The notes below the pieces were generated by a model. That model ran no database searches. It saw nothing but the letters and a program-made list of their open reading frames with translations, and was not told the DNA's origin. A stretch of 61,529 nucleotides of DNA. Origin: Paracoccaceae bacterium. GTDB lineage: Bacteria > Pseudomonadota > Alphaproteobacteria > Rhodobacterales > Rhodobacteraceae. The position numbers and the translations under genes were made by a program. The DNA is taken from NCBI GenBank assembly GCA_002708925.1, contig PAPN01000060.1, forward strand, positions 1 through 61,529, in the 5' to 3' direction. This document shows, piece by piece, positions 46,703 to 56,073 of this stretch (positions are counted from its first letter, which is position 1; every line of letters begins with the position of its first letter).

Positions 46703-48499
46703 TCAGGGTTTATTCTTGCTCAATTTCGAACGAGCCGAACGCATCGGAGCCGTGACGCGCCAGGATTTCGAGCCGTAAATCTTGTCCAGTTCCGCCGTCA
46801 GATGGGCGATATAGGCTTCACGCTCCTGCAGAACGGCCTGGGTTTCGGCGCTCTGACGGCCATGTTCGGCCTCCGAGGCTTCGCGGGCCTGTTTTTGCTG
46901 TTCCAGCGCCTGTTCGGTTGCGTCCAGCATGGTTTTGGTCTGGCTCAACTTGCCCCAGGTCTGATCCAGCTGCCCCTGCAGGTCACGCATCCGCAAGCTA
47001 TCGTCCAGCAGCACCGCCCCCAGCGCCGAGGCGCTCAGCAGGCGATCTTGCTCGGCTCGTTCCGCTTGCCGGGACAGGGCCTCGTTCGACGATTGCACCA
47101 TCTGCATTTCCAGCAACCTGTCTTCGGCGCGGCGGAAATCTTCCTGAGACACAGCCACTTCCTGGCGCTGGCCATCCAGGCTCTCGCGCAGAAGATCCCG
47201 CTCGACCGTCACATCCGAAAGGGCAACCAGCTGCGCCTCCATATCCTGAATCTGCCGCCCCTGGCTCATGACGCGTTCGTTTAGCGTGTTTTTCTGAGCC
47301 TCTGCCTGCGCCAGGCTTGCCTGCAGCAGGTCTCGCTCTTTTGCCACGGCCGCAAGCTGCTCCTCGCTCGGCCCCTTGCGAGAGAGCTGGTCCTCGCGTT
47401 CGGACAGCTGCATTTCCAGTGTCCCGCTCTGCGCCTCAAGATCTGCCAGGCTGATGCGCAGCAGTTTGCGTTCGTTTTCCAGGCTCATCACCCGCGCCTC
47501 AAGCGCCTCGCGCACGGGCCGCTCTTTCTCGGCGCGGGCCAGGTCGTCCTGATTCATCTGGCTGCGCAGGTCCGACAGCGTTTTCGTCAGCAGATCGCGC
47601 TCTGACCGCAGGCTGGTCAATTGCTGTTCCAAAGAGGCCGTGCGTTCCGCCTGGAGCTTGGCGTCGCCCTCCAGCATGCCCTGCACGCGGGCGGACATGT
47701 CTCTCAGGCTTTCCTGCAACAGATCGCGCTCGGCGGTCAGACGCTGAAGCTGCCCGCCCATTCCGTCCAGCTCGGCCCTGGTCTGCTTGGTCAGGGCGGC
47801 GTTGTCCTGCGCGGCGCGGGTCTCTTGGGCCGTCAGCTGCTCTTGCATTTCCTTCAGGCCCTGACGCAGGATGGCGCTTTCTTGCGCGGCCGTGCCCAGC
47901 TGCTTGTTCAGATCGGCCACCGCCTGATCCTGGGCCAGGCTGCGCTGCACGGCCTGAGCCACCAATGCCGGCCCGATTTCCATTCCGGGACCGGCCAGCA
48001 GCCCTTCGATCTGGTGCCGCGCGGGCGCGTCGCTGCCTTGCAGGAACACCCCGGCCAGCACTTGCAGGCAGGCATCGGGCGCGCCCTCTTCGGGCATTCC
48101 CTCAATCGTGTCGGGCACAGGTTGCGCGACCATTTCGGCCAGCATGTCCAGGCTGGCGCGGTCTCCTGCCAACAGGGAATCCCAGGTCATCAGCCGCACA
48201 TGGCGCCGGTCCTTGCGGCACGCCGCCAGCAACACATCGGTCCGCGCGGTCCAATCCGCCAGCGCCTGCGCCGGCAAGACACCGCCCGCCATCCGCCGGG
48301 CCAGTTCACGCATAGGGGTTTCAACGAGCACCAAGACACGCCCCGTCTCTCGCGCTGCCAAAGCAGTCGGCACATCGGGATGCAACACGCACTCTGTCTT
48401 GTCCAACACCTGCGTCAAAAAAGCCGCGACCTGATCACGATCGGCGGCGACAAGAGGCTGCAAGACAAGATGCAATTGCGCTTTTTCGGCAGTCGTCAC
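46703..48499 (-). CDS. Long coiled-coil protein with C-terminal SWRxTxP motif
   Basis: A 598-residue protein starting at GTG 48499 (AAGGGTGG upstream); an in-frame TTG at 48517 is less likely. Residues 1-190 are helical with a motif like sulfotransferase C-terminal parts (RLMTWDSLLAGDRASLDMLAEMV), but lack a P-loop. Residues 200-570 form an almost uninterrupted coiled coil. The C-terminus YGSKSWRVTAPMRSARS has the SxSWRxTxPLR signature that often ends coiled coils next to glycosyltransferases. It probably acts as a scaffold or length-setting factor for assembly. Confidence 0.65.
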   Translation of the reverse strand: MTTAEKAQLHLVLQPLVAADRDQVAAFLTQVLDKTECVLHPDVPTALAARETGRVLVLVETPMRELARRMAGGVLPAQALADWTARTDVLLAACRKDRRHVRLMTWDSLLAGDRASLDMLAEMVAQPVPDTIEGMPEEGAPDACLQVLAGVFLQGSDAPARHQIEGLLAGPGMEIGPALVAQAVQRSLAQDQAVADLNKQLGTAAQESAILRQGLKEMQEQLTAQETRAAQDNAALTKQTRAELDGMGGQLQRLTAERDLLQESLRDMSARVQGMLEGDAKLQAERTASLEQQLTSLRSERDLLTKTLSDLRSQMNQDDLARAEKERPVREALEARVMSLENERKLLRISLADLEAQSGTLEMQLSEREDQLSRKGPSEEQLAAVAKERDLLQASLAQAEAQKNTLNERVMSQGRQIQDMEAQLVALSDVTVERDLLRESLDGQRQEVAVSQEDFRRAEDRLLEMQMVQSSNEALSRQAERAEQDRLLSASALGAVLLDDSLRMRDLQGQLDQTWGKLSQTKTMLDATEQALEQQKQAREASEAEHGRQSAETQAVLQEREAYIAHLTAELDKIYGSKSWRVTAPMRSARSKLSKNKP

Positions 48500-48782
48500 A
48501 AATCCACCCTTTCCCAAAAATCTTCAAGGACCCAATGTTTTAATACGTTCGAAATCTCGGTGTTTCAATTCCATACCTCTTTCGGATAATCCAGTGCTCT
48601 TGCCGTGTAGACCGCAAGTTTCTGAGCCTGCCGTGCAAAAAATTCGAAAGGCGCTGTTCAAATGCCCCAAGAAGGCGTTTTTCATCGCCAATGACGCTTC
48701 GCCATTGTCCCTCCGACGGCATCTGGGCTATGCCTAACGCCTGAAACGGCGCCGCGCCGCCAGCAGCTTGAAGGAAGAGAAA

Positions 48783-50627
48783 ATGCCGCATTACCGTTCC
48801 CGGCGTTCCACCCATGGCCGTAACATGGCAGGGGCCCGCGGCCTTTGGCGCGCCACCGGCATGACTGACAGCGATTTCGGCAAGCCGATCATCGCGGTGG
48901 TGAATTCATTCACGCAGTTTGTGCCCGGTCACGTCCACCTGAAAGACCTGGGCCAGATGGTCGCGCGCGAGATTGAAAACGCCGGCGGTGTCGCCAAGGA
49001 GTTCAACACCATCGCCGTGGATGATGGCATCGCCATGGGCCATGACGGGATGCTGTATTCGCTGCCCTCGCGCGAGGTGATCGCCGATAGCGTGGAATAT
49101 ATGGTCAACGCGCATTGCGCCGATGCGATGGTCTGTATCTCCAACTGCGATAAGATCACGCCGGGCATGATGATGGCCGCCATGCGCCTGAACATTCCGG
49201 TGATCTTCGTGTCGGGCGGGCCGATGGAGGCCGGCAAGATCGACATCGCTGATCTGGAGATGACCAAGATCGACCTGGTGGATGCCATGGTGGCCGCAGC
49301 CGACGATAAATTCACCGACGAACAGGTCCAGCATATCGAGGAAAACGCCTGCCCCACCTGTGGGTCCTGCTCGGGCATGTTCACCGCCAATTCCATGAAC
49401 TGCCTGGCCGAGGCGCTGGGGCTGGCGCTGCCGGGCAATGGCTCGACCCTGGCCACCCACGCGGATCGCAAGAACCTGTTCCTTGAGGCCGGGCGCCGCA
49501 TCGTGGACATCACCAAGCGCCATTATGAGGGCGAGGAAAAAGGCCTGCTCCCGCGCGAGATCGCCACCTTTGCAGCCTTTGAAAACGCCATGTCGCTGGA
49601 CATCGCCATGGGCGGGTCCACCAACACCGTGCTGCACCTTCTGGCCATCGCCTATGAGGGCAAGGTCAACTTCACCATGACCGACATGGACCGCCTGTCG
49701 CGTCAGGTGCCCTGCCTGTGCAAGGTCGCGCCCAACATCCACAACGTCCATATGGAGGACGTGCACCGCGCTGGCGGCATCTTCTCGATCCTTGGGGAGC
49801 TCAGCCGCGCCGGCCTGCTGAACGATGAGGTCAGCACCGTCCATTCCAGCACCATGGGCGAGGCCATCGCCAAATGGGACATCAAGGTCGCCAATAACCC
49901 CGAGGCCGAGCAACTGTTCAAGGCCGCCCCCGGCGGCGTGCGCACCACGCAGGCGTTTTCGACCCAGAACCGCTATAAGGAACTGGATACCGACCGTGAA
50001 GGCGGCGTGATCCGCGCCAAGGAACACGCCTTCAGCCAGGATGGCGGTCTGGCCGTGCTGTTCGGCAATATCGCGCTGGACGGGTGTATCGTGAAAACCT
50101 CCGGGGTGGATGCCTCGATCCTGAAGTTTTCCGGCCCTGCCAAGGTGTTCGAATCCCAGGACGATGCGGTCAGCGGCATCCTGACCGGCAAAGTGACCGA
50201 GGGCGAGGTGGTGATCATCCGCTATGAGGGCCCGCAGGGCGGTCCGGGGATGCAGGAAATGCTGTATCCGACGTCTTATCTGAAATCCAAGGGCCTGGGC
50301 AAATCCTGCGCGCTGCTGACAGATGGGCGGTTCTCGGGGGGCACCTCGGGCCTGTCGATCGGCCATGCTTCGCCCGAGGCCGCCGAGGGCGGGGCGATCG
50401 CGCTGGTGGAAACCGGGGATATGATCGAGATTGACATCCCGAACCGCAGCATCAACCTGGCCGTGGATGACGCCACGCTAGAGGCCCGCCGCGCCGCCAA
50501 GGGCCCCCTGCCCTGGGGCCCGGCCGCCCCGCGTCCGCGCGCGGTATCGAAGGCACTGAAGGCCTATGCCGCCTTTGCATCCTCGGCCGCCAAAGGCGCC
50601 GTACGCATCCTGCCCGGCGAGGAATAA
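48783..50627 (+). CDS. ilvD: Dihydroxy-acid dehydratase
   Basis: Iron-sulfur dehydratase for the third step of isoleucine/valine synthesis. It has 614 residues, the normal IlvD length. [27 protein letters not shown], the CDKITPGM segment and [22 protein letters not shown] supply the cluster ligands (Cys in NCDK and CPTCGSCSG). ATG 48783 is preceded by GAAGGAAGAG; the TTG at 48768 is not needed. It is unrelated to polysaccharide synthesis, and placing it on the replicon suggests that the host may depend on this plasmid. A terminator follows. Confidence 0.95.
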   Translation: MPHYRSRRSTHGRNMAGARGLWRATGMTDSDFGKPIIAVVNSFTQFVPGHVHLKDLGQMVAREIENAGGVAKEFNTIAVDDGIAMGHDGMLYSLPSREVIADSVEYMVNAHCADAMVCISNCDKITPGMMMAAMRLNIPVIFVSGGPMEAGKIDIADLEMTKIDLVDAMVAAADDKFTDEQVQHIEENACPTCGSCSGMFTANSMNCLAEALGLALPGNGSTLATHADRKNLFLEAGRRIVDITKRHYEGEEKGLLPREIATFAAFENAMSLDIAMGGSTNTVLHLLAIAYEGKVNFTMTDMDRLSRQVPCLCKVAPNIHNVHMEDVHRAGGIFSILGELSRAGLLNDEVSTVHSSTMGEAIAKWDIKVANNPEAEQLFKAAPGGVRTTQAFSTQNRYKELDTDREGGVIRAKEHAFSQDGGLAVLFGNIALDGCIVKTSGVDASILKFSGPAKVFESQDDAVSGILTGKVTEGEVVIIRYEGPQGGPGMQEMLYPTSYLKSKGLGKSCALLTDGRFSGGTSGLSIGHASPEAAEGGAIALVETGDMIEIDIPNRSINLAVDDATLEARRAAKGPLPWGPAAPRPRAVSKALKAYAAFASSAAKGAVRILPGEE

Positions 50628-50636
50628 GCCAAAGCA

Positions 50637-50662
50637 AACCCCGGCCTCTTGGTCGGGGTTTA
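50637..50662 (+). terminator. Rho-independent terminator after ilvD
   Basis: AAACCCCG (50637-50644) / CGGGGTTT (50655-50662), an 8-bp stem, lies 10 bp after the stop and is between the convergent ilvD and PEBP-like genes, so it may serve both. Confidence 0.75.
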
Positions 50663-50687
50663 GCCTATATAGGGTCGAAATCAGAGC

Positions 50688-51110
50688 CTATTGAGGATAT
50701 TTCCGCCGCGCCTTGGCCACGCCCAGTTTCTGCCCGCCAAAGCCTTTCTTTGTCTTGGCAGTGGCAGTCCATTCATAGGTATGCGCCCCGTTGGGCGGGC
50801 AGGGGCTTTGATATTTGAAAGCCCCGCGCGGGATTTTCCCATCCTTGGAAATCGCGACCACGCCGCCGCCATGATTGTACCCCGGCACATCCAGATCGAC
50901 CAAGCGGAACTGAATGAACTTGGTGCCCGCTGGCAGGTCTTTGACGGTAAAGACCGGATTGGCCACCGTGTTGGGCCGCCCGCTGGTACACAGTTTCAGC
51001 CCGGACCAGTCAAAGCCAATGCGGAACTCACCCGCCTGTGCGGCCCCGGCGCTCAGCCCCAGACATGGCCCCAGATACAGCGCGGCAATCACGGCAAATG
51101 CTCTGATCAT
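50688..51110 (-). CDS. Exported YbhB/YbcL-like (PEBP family) protein
   Basis: A 140-residue protein. A signal peptide covers about 1-26 (ending LSAGAAQAGEF). The mature protein has FIQFRLVDLDVPGYNHGGG and FKYQSPCPPNGAHTYEW, which match the phosphatidylethanolamine-binding protein/Raf-kinase-inhibitor-like fold (DPDxPxxxxHW-type strand and CPPxGxHxY). It is probably periplasmic, with an unknown ligand. Not obviously linked to the capsule genes, it lies between ilvD and gpsA. Confidence 0.8.
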   Translation of the reverse strand: MIRAFAVIAALYLGPCLGLSAGAAQAGEFRIGFDWSGLKLCTSGRPNTVANPVFTVKDLPAGTKFIQFRLVDLDVPGYNHGGGVVAISKDGKIPRGAFKYQSPCPPNGAHTYEWTATAKTKKGFGGQKLGVAKARRKYPQ

Positions 51111-51170
51111 GAAAAATCTCCTGAAAACACGTCAGGATCAGCTTAGCCACGGTCCTGATCAAATCAAGGT

Positions 51171-52130
51171 TTACCGTTCCGATTTCAGCGGGCGTTGCAG
51201 CAGCGCGTCCATGGCCTGAGCCAGCGACACCTGCCCCTTTAGCAGGGCCGAAACCATGTGGATCACCGGCAGGTCCATATCCGCGCCCTGCTCGCTGACG
51301 GCATGGGCGGTCATCACGCCCTCGACGGTTTTGCCGCCTGTGTCCGCCTCGCCGCGGGCGACGCGGATGCCATGGCTGAAGTTGCGCGATTTTTCCGAGG
51401 AACAGGTCAGGATCAGATCGCCAAAGCCCGACAGGCCCAGCAAGGTTTCGGGATGAGCGCCCTGCGCGGCGGCCAGGCGGGTGATTTCCGCAAAGCCGCG
51501 CGTCATCAGCGCCGCGCGCGCGCTTTCGCCCAGATCCGCGCCGATCACCATCCCCGCGGCCAGAGCGATCACGTTTTTCAGCGCGCCTCCCAGCTGCGCC
51601 CCCACCGGATCATCGCTGAGATAGAGCCGAAATGCGGGCGTGGACAGCTGTTCCTGCAACGCCGCGCCATCCGGCAAATCGGTGGCCAGCGTTAGCGCCG
51701 TGGGTTTGCCCCGCGCGATGTCATCGGCAAAGCTGGGCCCGGTCAGCACGGCGGTGCGCACGCCGGGCAGCACATCCGCGATGATCTGCGTGGGCAGCAG
51801 GCCGGTGCCGCGCTCAACGCCTTTGCAACAGGCCACCAGAACCGCAGCGCCCAGCCCCGCGCCATGATCGGTCAGAAACCCGCGCAGCGCCTGAGTGGGG
51901 ATCGACAACAGGATCACCTCGCAGCCCGCCACGGCACCCAGATCGGGCGTGACCAGGATCTCGGACGGCAGCGGCACGACAGGCAAGGCGGGCGCTGTCC
52001 GTGTGGCATGCATGGCGGCCATCGCCGCGGGATCACGCCCCCACAGCACCACCGGCGCACCGCGCACGGCCTGCGCCAGGGCCAATGCGGTCCCGAAGGC
52101 CCCCGCGCCGATCACCCCCACGCGGGTCAT
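51171..52130 (-). CDS. gpsA: NAD(P)H-dependent glycerol-3-phosphate dehydrogenase
   Basis: Reduces dihydroxyacetone phosphate to sn-glycerol-3-phosphate. It has 319 residues. GVIGAGAFGTALALAQA is the Rossmann motif, and SIPTQALRGF, LTGPSFADDIARGKPTA, GALKNVIALAAGMVIG (catalytic Lys) and LGLSGFGDLILTCSSEKSRN are all family hallmarks. It overlaps kpsT by 4 bp, so it is coupled to capsule export. It could supply glycerol-phosphate to a lipid anchor or to phospholipid synthesis; whether a chromosomal copy exists is unknown. Confidence 0.93.
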   Translation of the reverse strand: MTRVGVIGAGAFGTALALAQAVRGAPVVLWGRDPAAMAAMHATRTAPALPVVPLPSEILVTPDLGAVAGCEVILLSIPTQALRGFLTDHGAGLGAAVLVACCKGVERGTGLLPTQIIADVLPGVRTAVLTGPSFADDIARGKPTALTLATDLPDGAALQEQLSTPAFRLYLSDDPVGAQLGGALKNVIALAAGMVIGADLGESARAALMTRGFAEITRLAAAQGAHPETLLGLSGFGDLILTCSSEKSRNFSHGIRVARGEADTGGKTVEGVMTAHAVSEQGADMDLPVIHMVSALLKGQVSLAQAMDALLQRPLKSER

Positions 52131-52789
52131 TTCGCGCGTCTCATGTTTGCCTGGTGGACGGCGATCGCCTCTTCCAGGTCGTCGAAATACTGGATGCTTC
52201 CTTTGTCCAGAACGATCCCCGCATCGCAGAAATCACGCAGCTGGCCCATATCGTGATTGACCAGAACCGCGCTGGACTCGCGCATGCGCTCGATAAAGAC
52301 CGCGCGGCTTTTGCGTTTGAAGGCCGCGTCGCCCACGGCCGTGACCTCGTCCACCAGATAGGTGTCAAACCGGATTCCCATCGAGGTGCCAAAGGCCAGG
52401 CGCGATTTCATCCCCGAGGAATAGCTGCGCAGGGGCATGTGAAAATGCGGGCCCAACCCGGCGAAGTCGCGCACGAACTCGATCAGCTCTTCGGTGTCCA
52501 CGCCATAGATGCGGGCAATGAAACGCACGTTCTGCGCGCCGGTCAATTCGCGGTGAAACGAGCCGCCAAACCCGACCGGCCAGGAGATCGACCCGTCCGA
52601 GACCACCCGCCCGCTATCGGGGGGCATGGTGCCGGCGATGATCTCCAGCAAGGTGGATTTCCCCGCCCCGTTGCGCCCCAGCAAAGCCAGCGATTTGCCC
52701 GTGGGCAGGGTCAGATCCAGATTGTCGATCACCACCTTGCGCTGGCCGCGCACCATGAAGCTCTTGGTCAGGTTCTCAAACCGGATCAT
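52127..52789 (-). CDS. kpsT: Capsule polysaccharide ABC transporter ATP-binding protein
   Basis: ATPase of the group 2-type capsule exporter. It has 220 residues. Walker A GRNGAGKST (38-46), signature YSSGMKSRLAFG, Walker B YLVDEVTAVGD and the His switch VNHD are intact. It lies 7 bp downstream of the KpsE-like gene and overlaps gpsA by 4 bp. It pairs with KpsM, encoded divergently at 54122. Confidence 0.92.
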   Translation of the reverse strand: MIRFENLTKSFMVRGQRKVVIDNLDLTLPTGKSLALLGRNGAGKSTLLEIIAGTMPPDSGRVVSDGSISWPVGFGGSFHRELTGAQNVRFIARIYGVDTEELIEFVRDFAGLGPHFHMPLRSYSSGMKSRLAFGTSMGIRFDTYLVDEVTAVGDAAFKRKSRAVFIERMRESSAVLVNHDMGQLRDFCDAGIVLDKGSIQYFDDLEEAIAVHQANMRRAK

Positions 52790-52796
52790 GGCGGCC

Positions 52797-54032
52797 TCAG
52801 CTACGGTCGCGAATGCTGTAGTAGATCAGCGCCAGGATCGACCAGAACAAGGTCAGGAACAGCAAGGCCAGCCCCGACAGCACGAAACGGCGCGGAAACT
52901 CCGAGGTTTCGGGCAGGGTCGGGCGCACATAGGTGGCCAGATACCGGCTTTGCCGATCGGCCTTGGCGCGGGCCAGTTCCAGCGCGGACAGGGCGGCGCG
53001 ATAGCTTTCCTCGGCATATTGGCGGTCCACGGTCAGCGCCTCGAATTCGGCGATCAGCTTGGGGTAATCCTCGCCCACGGCGCCGGTATCTGTGTTTTCG
53101 CTGACAAAGGTTTCGCGTTCGATGCGGATACGATCCTGAATCACCTCGATCCGCCGTTTGGCCTGCGCCAGACGCGGGTCATTCCCCGAGGTGGTCTGCA
53201 ACAGAAGATCATGTTCGATCAGGGCCTCGGCCAGTTGCTGCTGAAGGTTGTTCATCACCCCCATCCGGCCCTGCAAATCGGCCTCGGGGTCCACGATCTG
53301 GGTGCGCGAGCGGAATTGCGTCAGCGCCTCGCGGGCGGTTTTCAGCCGGTCCAGGGCCTCTTGCAGATCCTGCTGAGCATAGCGCAGCGCATCCCCTCGG
53401 GCCTGATCGTTCAGCTCGTTGATCATTTCCTGGCTCTGCGCCACGATTTCCGACGCAATCTTCTGGGCCATGTCGCCCGAATAGGCCAGCACCCGAACCT
53501 CAATCAGCCCTGTGCCCTGGTCATACGACAGCCGCACGATGCGCTGCCAATAGCCCAGCAGATCCTCGGCGCTCGAGCCCGGCTGCAGCGCGAAAACCGG
53601 ATCGGTGTCCCAGTGCGCTTCGTAATGGCTGCGCAGATCCAGGGCTGCATTCACGTTCTTGACGATTTCCAGGCTCTGGATGAATTCATACAGGATATCA
53701 CTATCCCCCGAGGTACTGCCCCCGGCAAATTGCGTCAGCCCCCCCAGCAGATCCGAGGCCGCATTGCCCTCGTCCTGGCGCACGGTAAAGCCGGTGGTCG
53801 AACTGTACTGATCTTCGGCGATCAGCCACAGGTAGGACACGGTCACCACAAAGGGCAGCAGCACCATCAGCGCAAAGCTCAGAATCAGCCGGCCGTGCCG
53901 TTTGCGCATCTTGGCGGGGCCGGCCATCGGCTTGATACGCACGACGGTTTGCTGTCCACCGCCCTTGTTTGCCCCCTGCCCTGCCTGATCAGGAGCCGGG
54001 GTGGCGGCCGGGGTCTGGGAATTATCGCTCAT
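52797..54032 (-). CDS. kpsE: Capsule export inner-membrane/periplasmic adaptor (KpsE/CtrB type)
   Basis: A 411-residue PCP-3-type polysaccharide copolymerase. A cytoplasmic Pro/Gln-rich N-terminus is followed by TM1 at about 47-69 (RLILSFALMVLLPFVVTVSYLWL), a periplasmic coiled coil (about 205-370) and TM2 at about 385-407 (FVLSGLALLFLTLFWSILALIYY). It bridges KpsMT to the outer-membrane lipoprotein (13056-14168). AGGAG precedes ATG 54032. The gene is divergent from kpsM across 89 bp. Confidence 0.9.
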   Translation of the reverse strand: MSDNSQTPAATPAPDQAGQGANKGGGQQTVVRIKPMAGPAKMRKRHGRLILSFALMVLLPFVVTVSYLWLIAEDQYSSTTGFTVRQDEGNAASDLLGGLTQFAGGSTSGDSDILYEFIQSLEIVKNVNAALDLRSHYEAHWDTDPVFALQPGSSAEDLLGYWQRIVRLSYDQGTGLIEVRVLAYSGDMAQKIASEIVAQSQEMINELNDQARGDALRYAQQDLQEALDRLKTAREALTQFRSRTQIVDPEADLQGRMGVMNNLQQQLAEALIEHDLLLQTTSGNDPRLAQAKRRIEVIQDRIRIERETFVSENTDTGAVGEDYPKLIAEFEALTVDRQYAEESYRAALSALELARAKADRQSRYLATYVRPTLPETSEFPRRFVLSGLALLFLTLFWSILALIYYSIRDRS

Positions 54033-54121
54033 GAAAAAGATGCTCCTACCGGAAGCGTTTTGAATACCTTAATGTCTGTCTACATAAACCCAAATGCATT
54101 GACCAGTATAGGAAACCTGCC

Positions 54122-54937
54122 ATGGCATCGCTGCCTTCGTCCCCTCAGACACCAAGCCCGCCTGGCCAGCACCGCAGCTTTGCCCCCTTCCGGGCCATCG
54201 CTGCCTTGATATTACGCGAAATGTCCACGCGCTATGGGCGGACACCGGGCGGGTACCTCTGGGCGATCCTGGAACCGCTGGGAGGCATCCTGATTCTGGG
54301 GGCCGGTTTTTCCCTGATCATCCGCTCGCCCCCGCTGGGCAACAGCTTTCTGCTGTTCTATGCAACCGGCTTTCTGCCGTTCAACATGTATGTCTCGCTG
54401 GGGAACCAGGTCGCCAAGGCGATCAACTTCTCCAAGCCGCTGCTGGCCTATCCCGCCATCAGTTGGATTGATGCCGTCCTGGCCCGGTTCCTGCTGAATG
54501 CGCTGACCAATACGCTGGTCACCTATCTGCTTCTGAGCGGGCTGATCCTGGTCACCGATACGCGCACCGTGGTGGAGATCATGCCGATCGTCGGATCCAT
54601 GGCTCTGACCATGTTGCTGGGGCTGGCGATCGGGACGCTCAATTGCGCGCTGATCGGGCTGTTTCCCACCTGGGAGATGATCTGGTCCATTGCCACCCGG
54701 CCGCTGTTTCTGGCGTCTTGCGTGTTCTTTGTCTTCGATGGTCTGCCCCCGGGGGCCCAGACCTATCTGTGGTGGAACCCGCTGGTGCATGTGGTTGGCA
54801 TGATGCGGCAAGGGTTCTACCCGATGTACAACGCGCAATATGTGTCGCCCGAATACGTTCTGGGGGTCAGCATGGCCCTGTTGCTGCTTGGGCTGCTGCT
54901 GATGCGGCGGCACCACCGGACGATCTTGCAGAAGTGA
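54122..54937 (+). CDS. kpsM: Capsule polysaccharide ABC transporter permease
   Basis: Membrane subunit of the capsule exporter, 271 residues with about six TM helices. MSTRYGRTPGGYLWAILEP at about 34-52 is the conserved amphipathic motif of ABC-2 type polysaccharide permeases. AGGAA lies 7 bases before the ATG. It is the only exporter gene on the plus strand, facing kpsE/kpsT, and its stop is immediately followed by the stop of the convergent glycosyltransferase. Confidence 0.92.
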   Translation: MASLPSSPQTPSPPGQHRSFAPFRAIAALILREMSTRYGRTPGGYLWAILEPLGGILILGAGFSLIIRSPPLGNSFLLFYATGFLPFNMYVSLGNQVAKAINFSKPLLAYPAISWIDAVLARFLLNALTNTLVTYLLLSGLILVTDTRTVVEIMPIVGSMALTMLLGLAIGTLNCALIGLFPTWEMIWSIATRPLFLASCVFFVFDGLPPGAQTYLWWNPLVHVVGMMRQGFYPMYNAQYVSPEYVLGVSMALLLLGLLLMRRHHRTILQK

Positions 54938-55945
54938 TCAACGCGCCGTGTCAGCCCTTTGCGCGCGGGCCTGGATTTCGTCCAGCCCGCGCGTGGTATC
55001 CCCGCGCAGCCCGTCCAGCACCGCAAGGCCCAGCAAGGACAGGAACGCGCGGCGCTCGCCCCGATGCGCCCGCGCCTTGAGCAGCCATTTGGGCAAGATC
55101 ACCATCAGCGCCGGCCAGAACAGCCAGCCCGCCGCCATTTTATACAGCAGCAGCAGGTTGCGGTGATAGAAATAGACCTTCCACAGGGGCACGAACCGGC
55201 CGCGCTGCGTATGGGTGCCAAAGGTGGAACAGTCATGTTCGAACCGCACCGAGGGTTCAAAGCCAATCGCGCCGCCTGCCTTGCGCAGACCCAGCGTATA
55301 AAGCCCGTCATCGCCATACAGGAACAGCCCGCCATCGGGGTATCCGATCCGCTGCACCCCCGCCCGGCTGATGAAAAACCCCACGAACGAGGTCACATCA
55401 ATCGCGCGCGCCGGCCCCTCATAGGCGCTGGGATCCAGGTGAAACCCGCTGCGCCCGCCGCCAAACATCGTGCGCAGAAACTCGCGCCCATGCCAGAACG
55501 GGTTGCGCGAGGGGCGGTTCATCTCGCAGATCTGCCCATCGGGGAAATAGACCGCGGCCGCGATCCCGTCCCACTGGATGGGCGCCAGATCGTGGAAGGC
55601 CGCAAAGGCATCCGGTTCCGGGCGCGCATCGTCATCCATCACCACCAGCCAGTCGGGATCGAACCGCTGCACCGCCAGTTTCATCCCGTTTTCAAAGCCG
55701 CCCGCCCCGCCGATATTGCCCGCGCTGGTTTGCACCACCAGCCGCGGATCGTCCTGCGCGGCCAGCCAATCGCCCGTGCCATCGGTGCTGACATTATCCA
55801 CCACCACCACGGCCTGTAGCAGGGGGCGGGGCTGCGCCAGCAGGCGCGCCAGCGTCGCCTTCAGCTTATCCAGGCGGTTATGGGTGACCACCACGGCCAC
55901 CAGGCGGCCTGCGTTTCCCCATTCACTCTGCTCTGCGTTGCTCAT
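54938..55945 (-). CDS. GT2 glycosyltransferase, GlfT2/galactofuranosyltransferase-like
   Basis: A 335-residue GT-A enzyme. VVVTHNRLDKL, VVVDNVSTDGT and the DxD loop VVMDDDARPEPD define the GT2 fold. GNIGGAGGFENGM and the WxxxFYHRN-type end (KVYFYHRNLLLLYKM) resemble GlfT2-type galactofuranosyl- or rhamnosyltransferases. UDP-Galf is made by Glf here, so a Galf role is plausible. It ends directly against kpsM with no gap. Its acceptor is unknown. Confidence 0.75.
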   Translation of the reverse strand: MSNAEQSEWGNAGRLVAVVVTHNRLDKLKATLARLLAQPRPLLQAVVVVDNVSTDGTGDWLAAQDDPRLVVQTSAGNIGGAGGFENGMKLAVQRFDPDWLVVMDDDARPEPDAFAAFHDLAPIQWDGIAAAVYFPDGQICEMNRPSRNPFWHGREFLRTMFGGGRSGFHLDPSAYEGPARAIDVTSFVGFFISRAGVQRIGYPDGGLFLYGDDGLYTLGLRKAGGAIGFEPSVRFEHDCSTFGTHTQRGRFVPLWKVYFYHRNLLLLYKMAAGWLFWPALMVILPKWLLKARAHRGERRAFLSLLGLAVLDGLRGDTTRGLDEIQARAQRADTAR

Positions 55946-56073
55946 CTGGCCAAACCCCGTCTCTGACGGCCCTCATACGAGGTTTGCCCCCCTCGTTTCA
56001 ACGGCGTTTTCCCGCGCAGGGCGGCGCGGGATATCTGTTGAACGGTGCGCTGTCCTGTGACACATGCAAAGCC

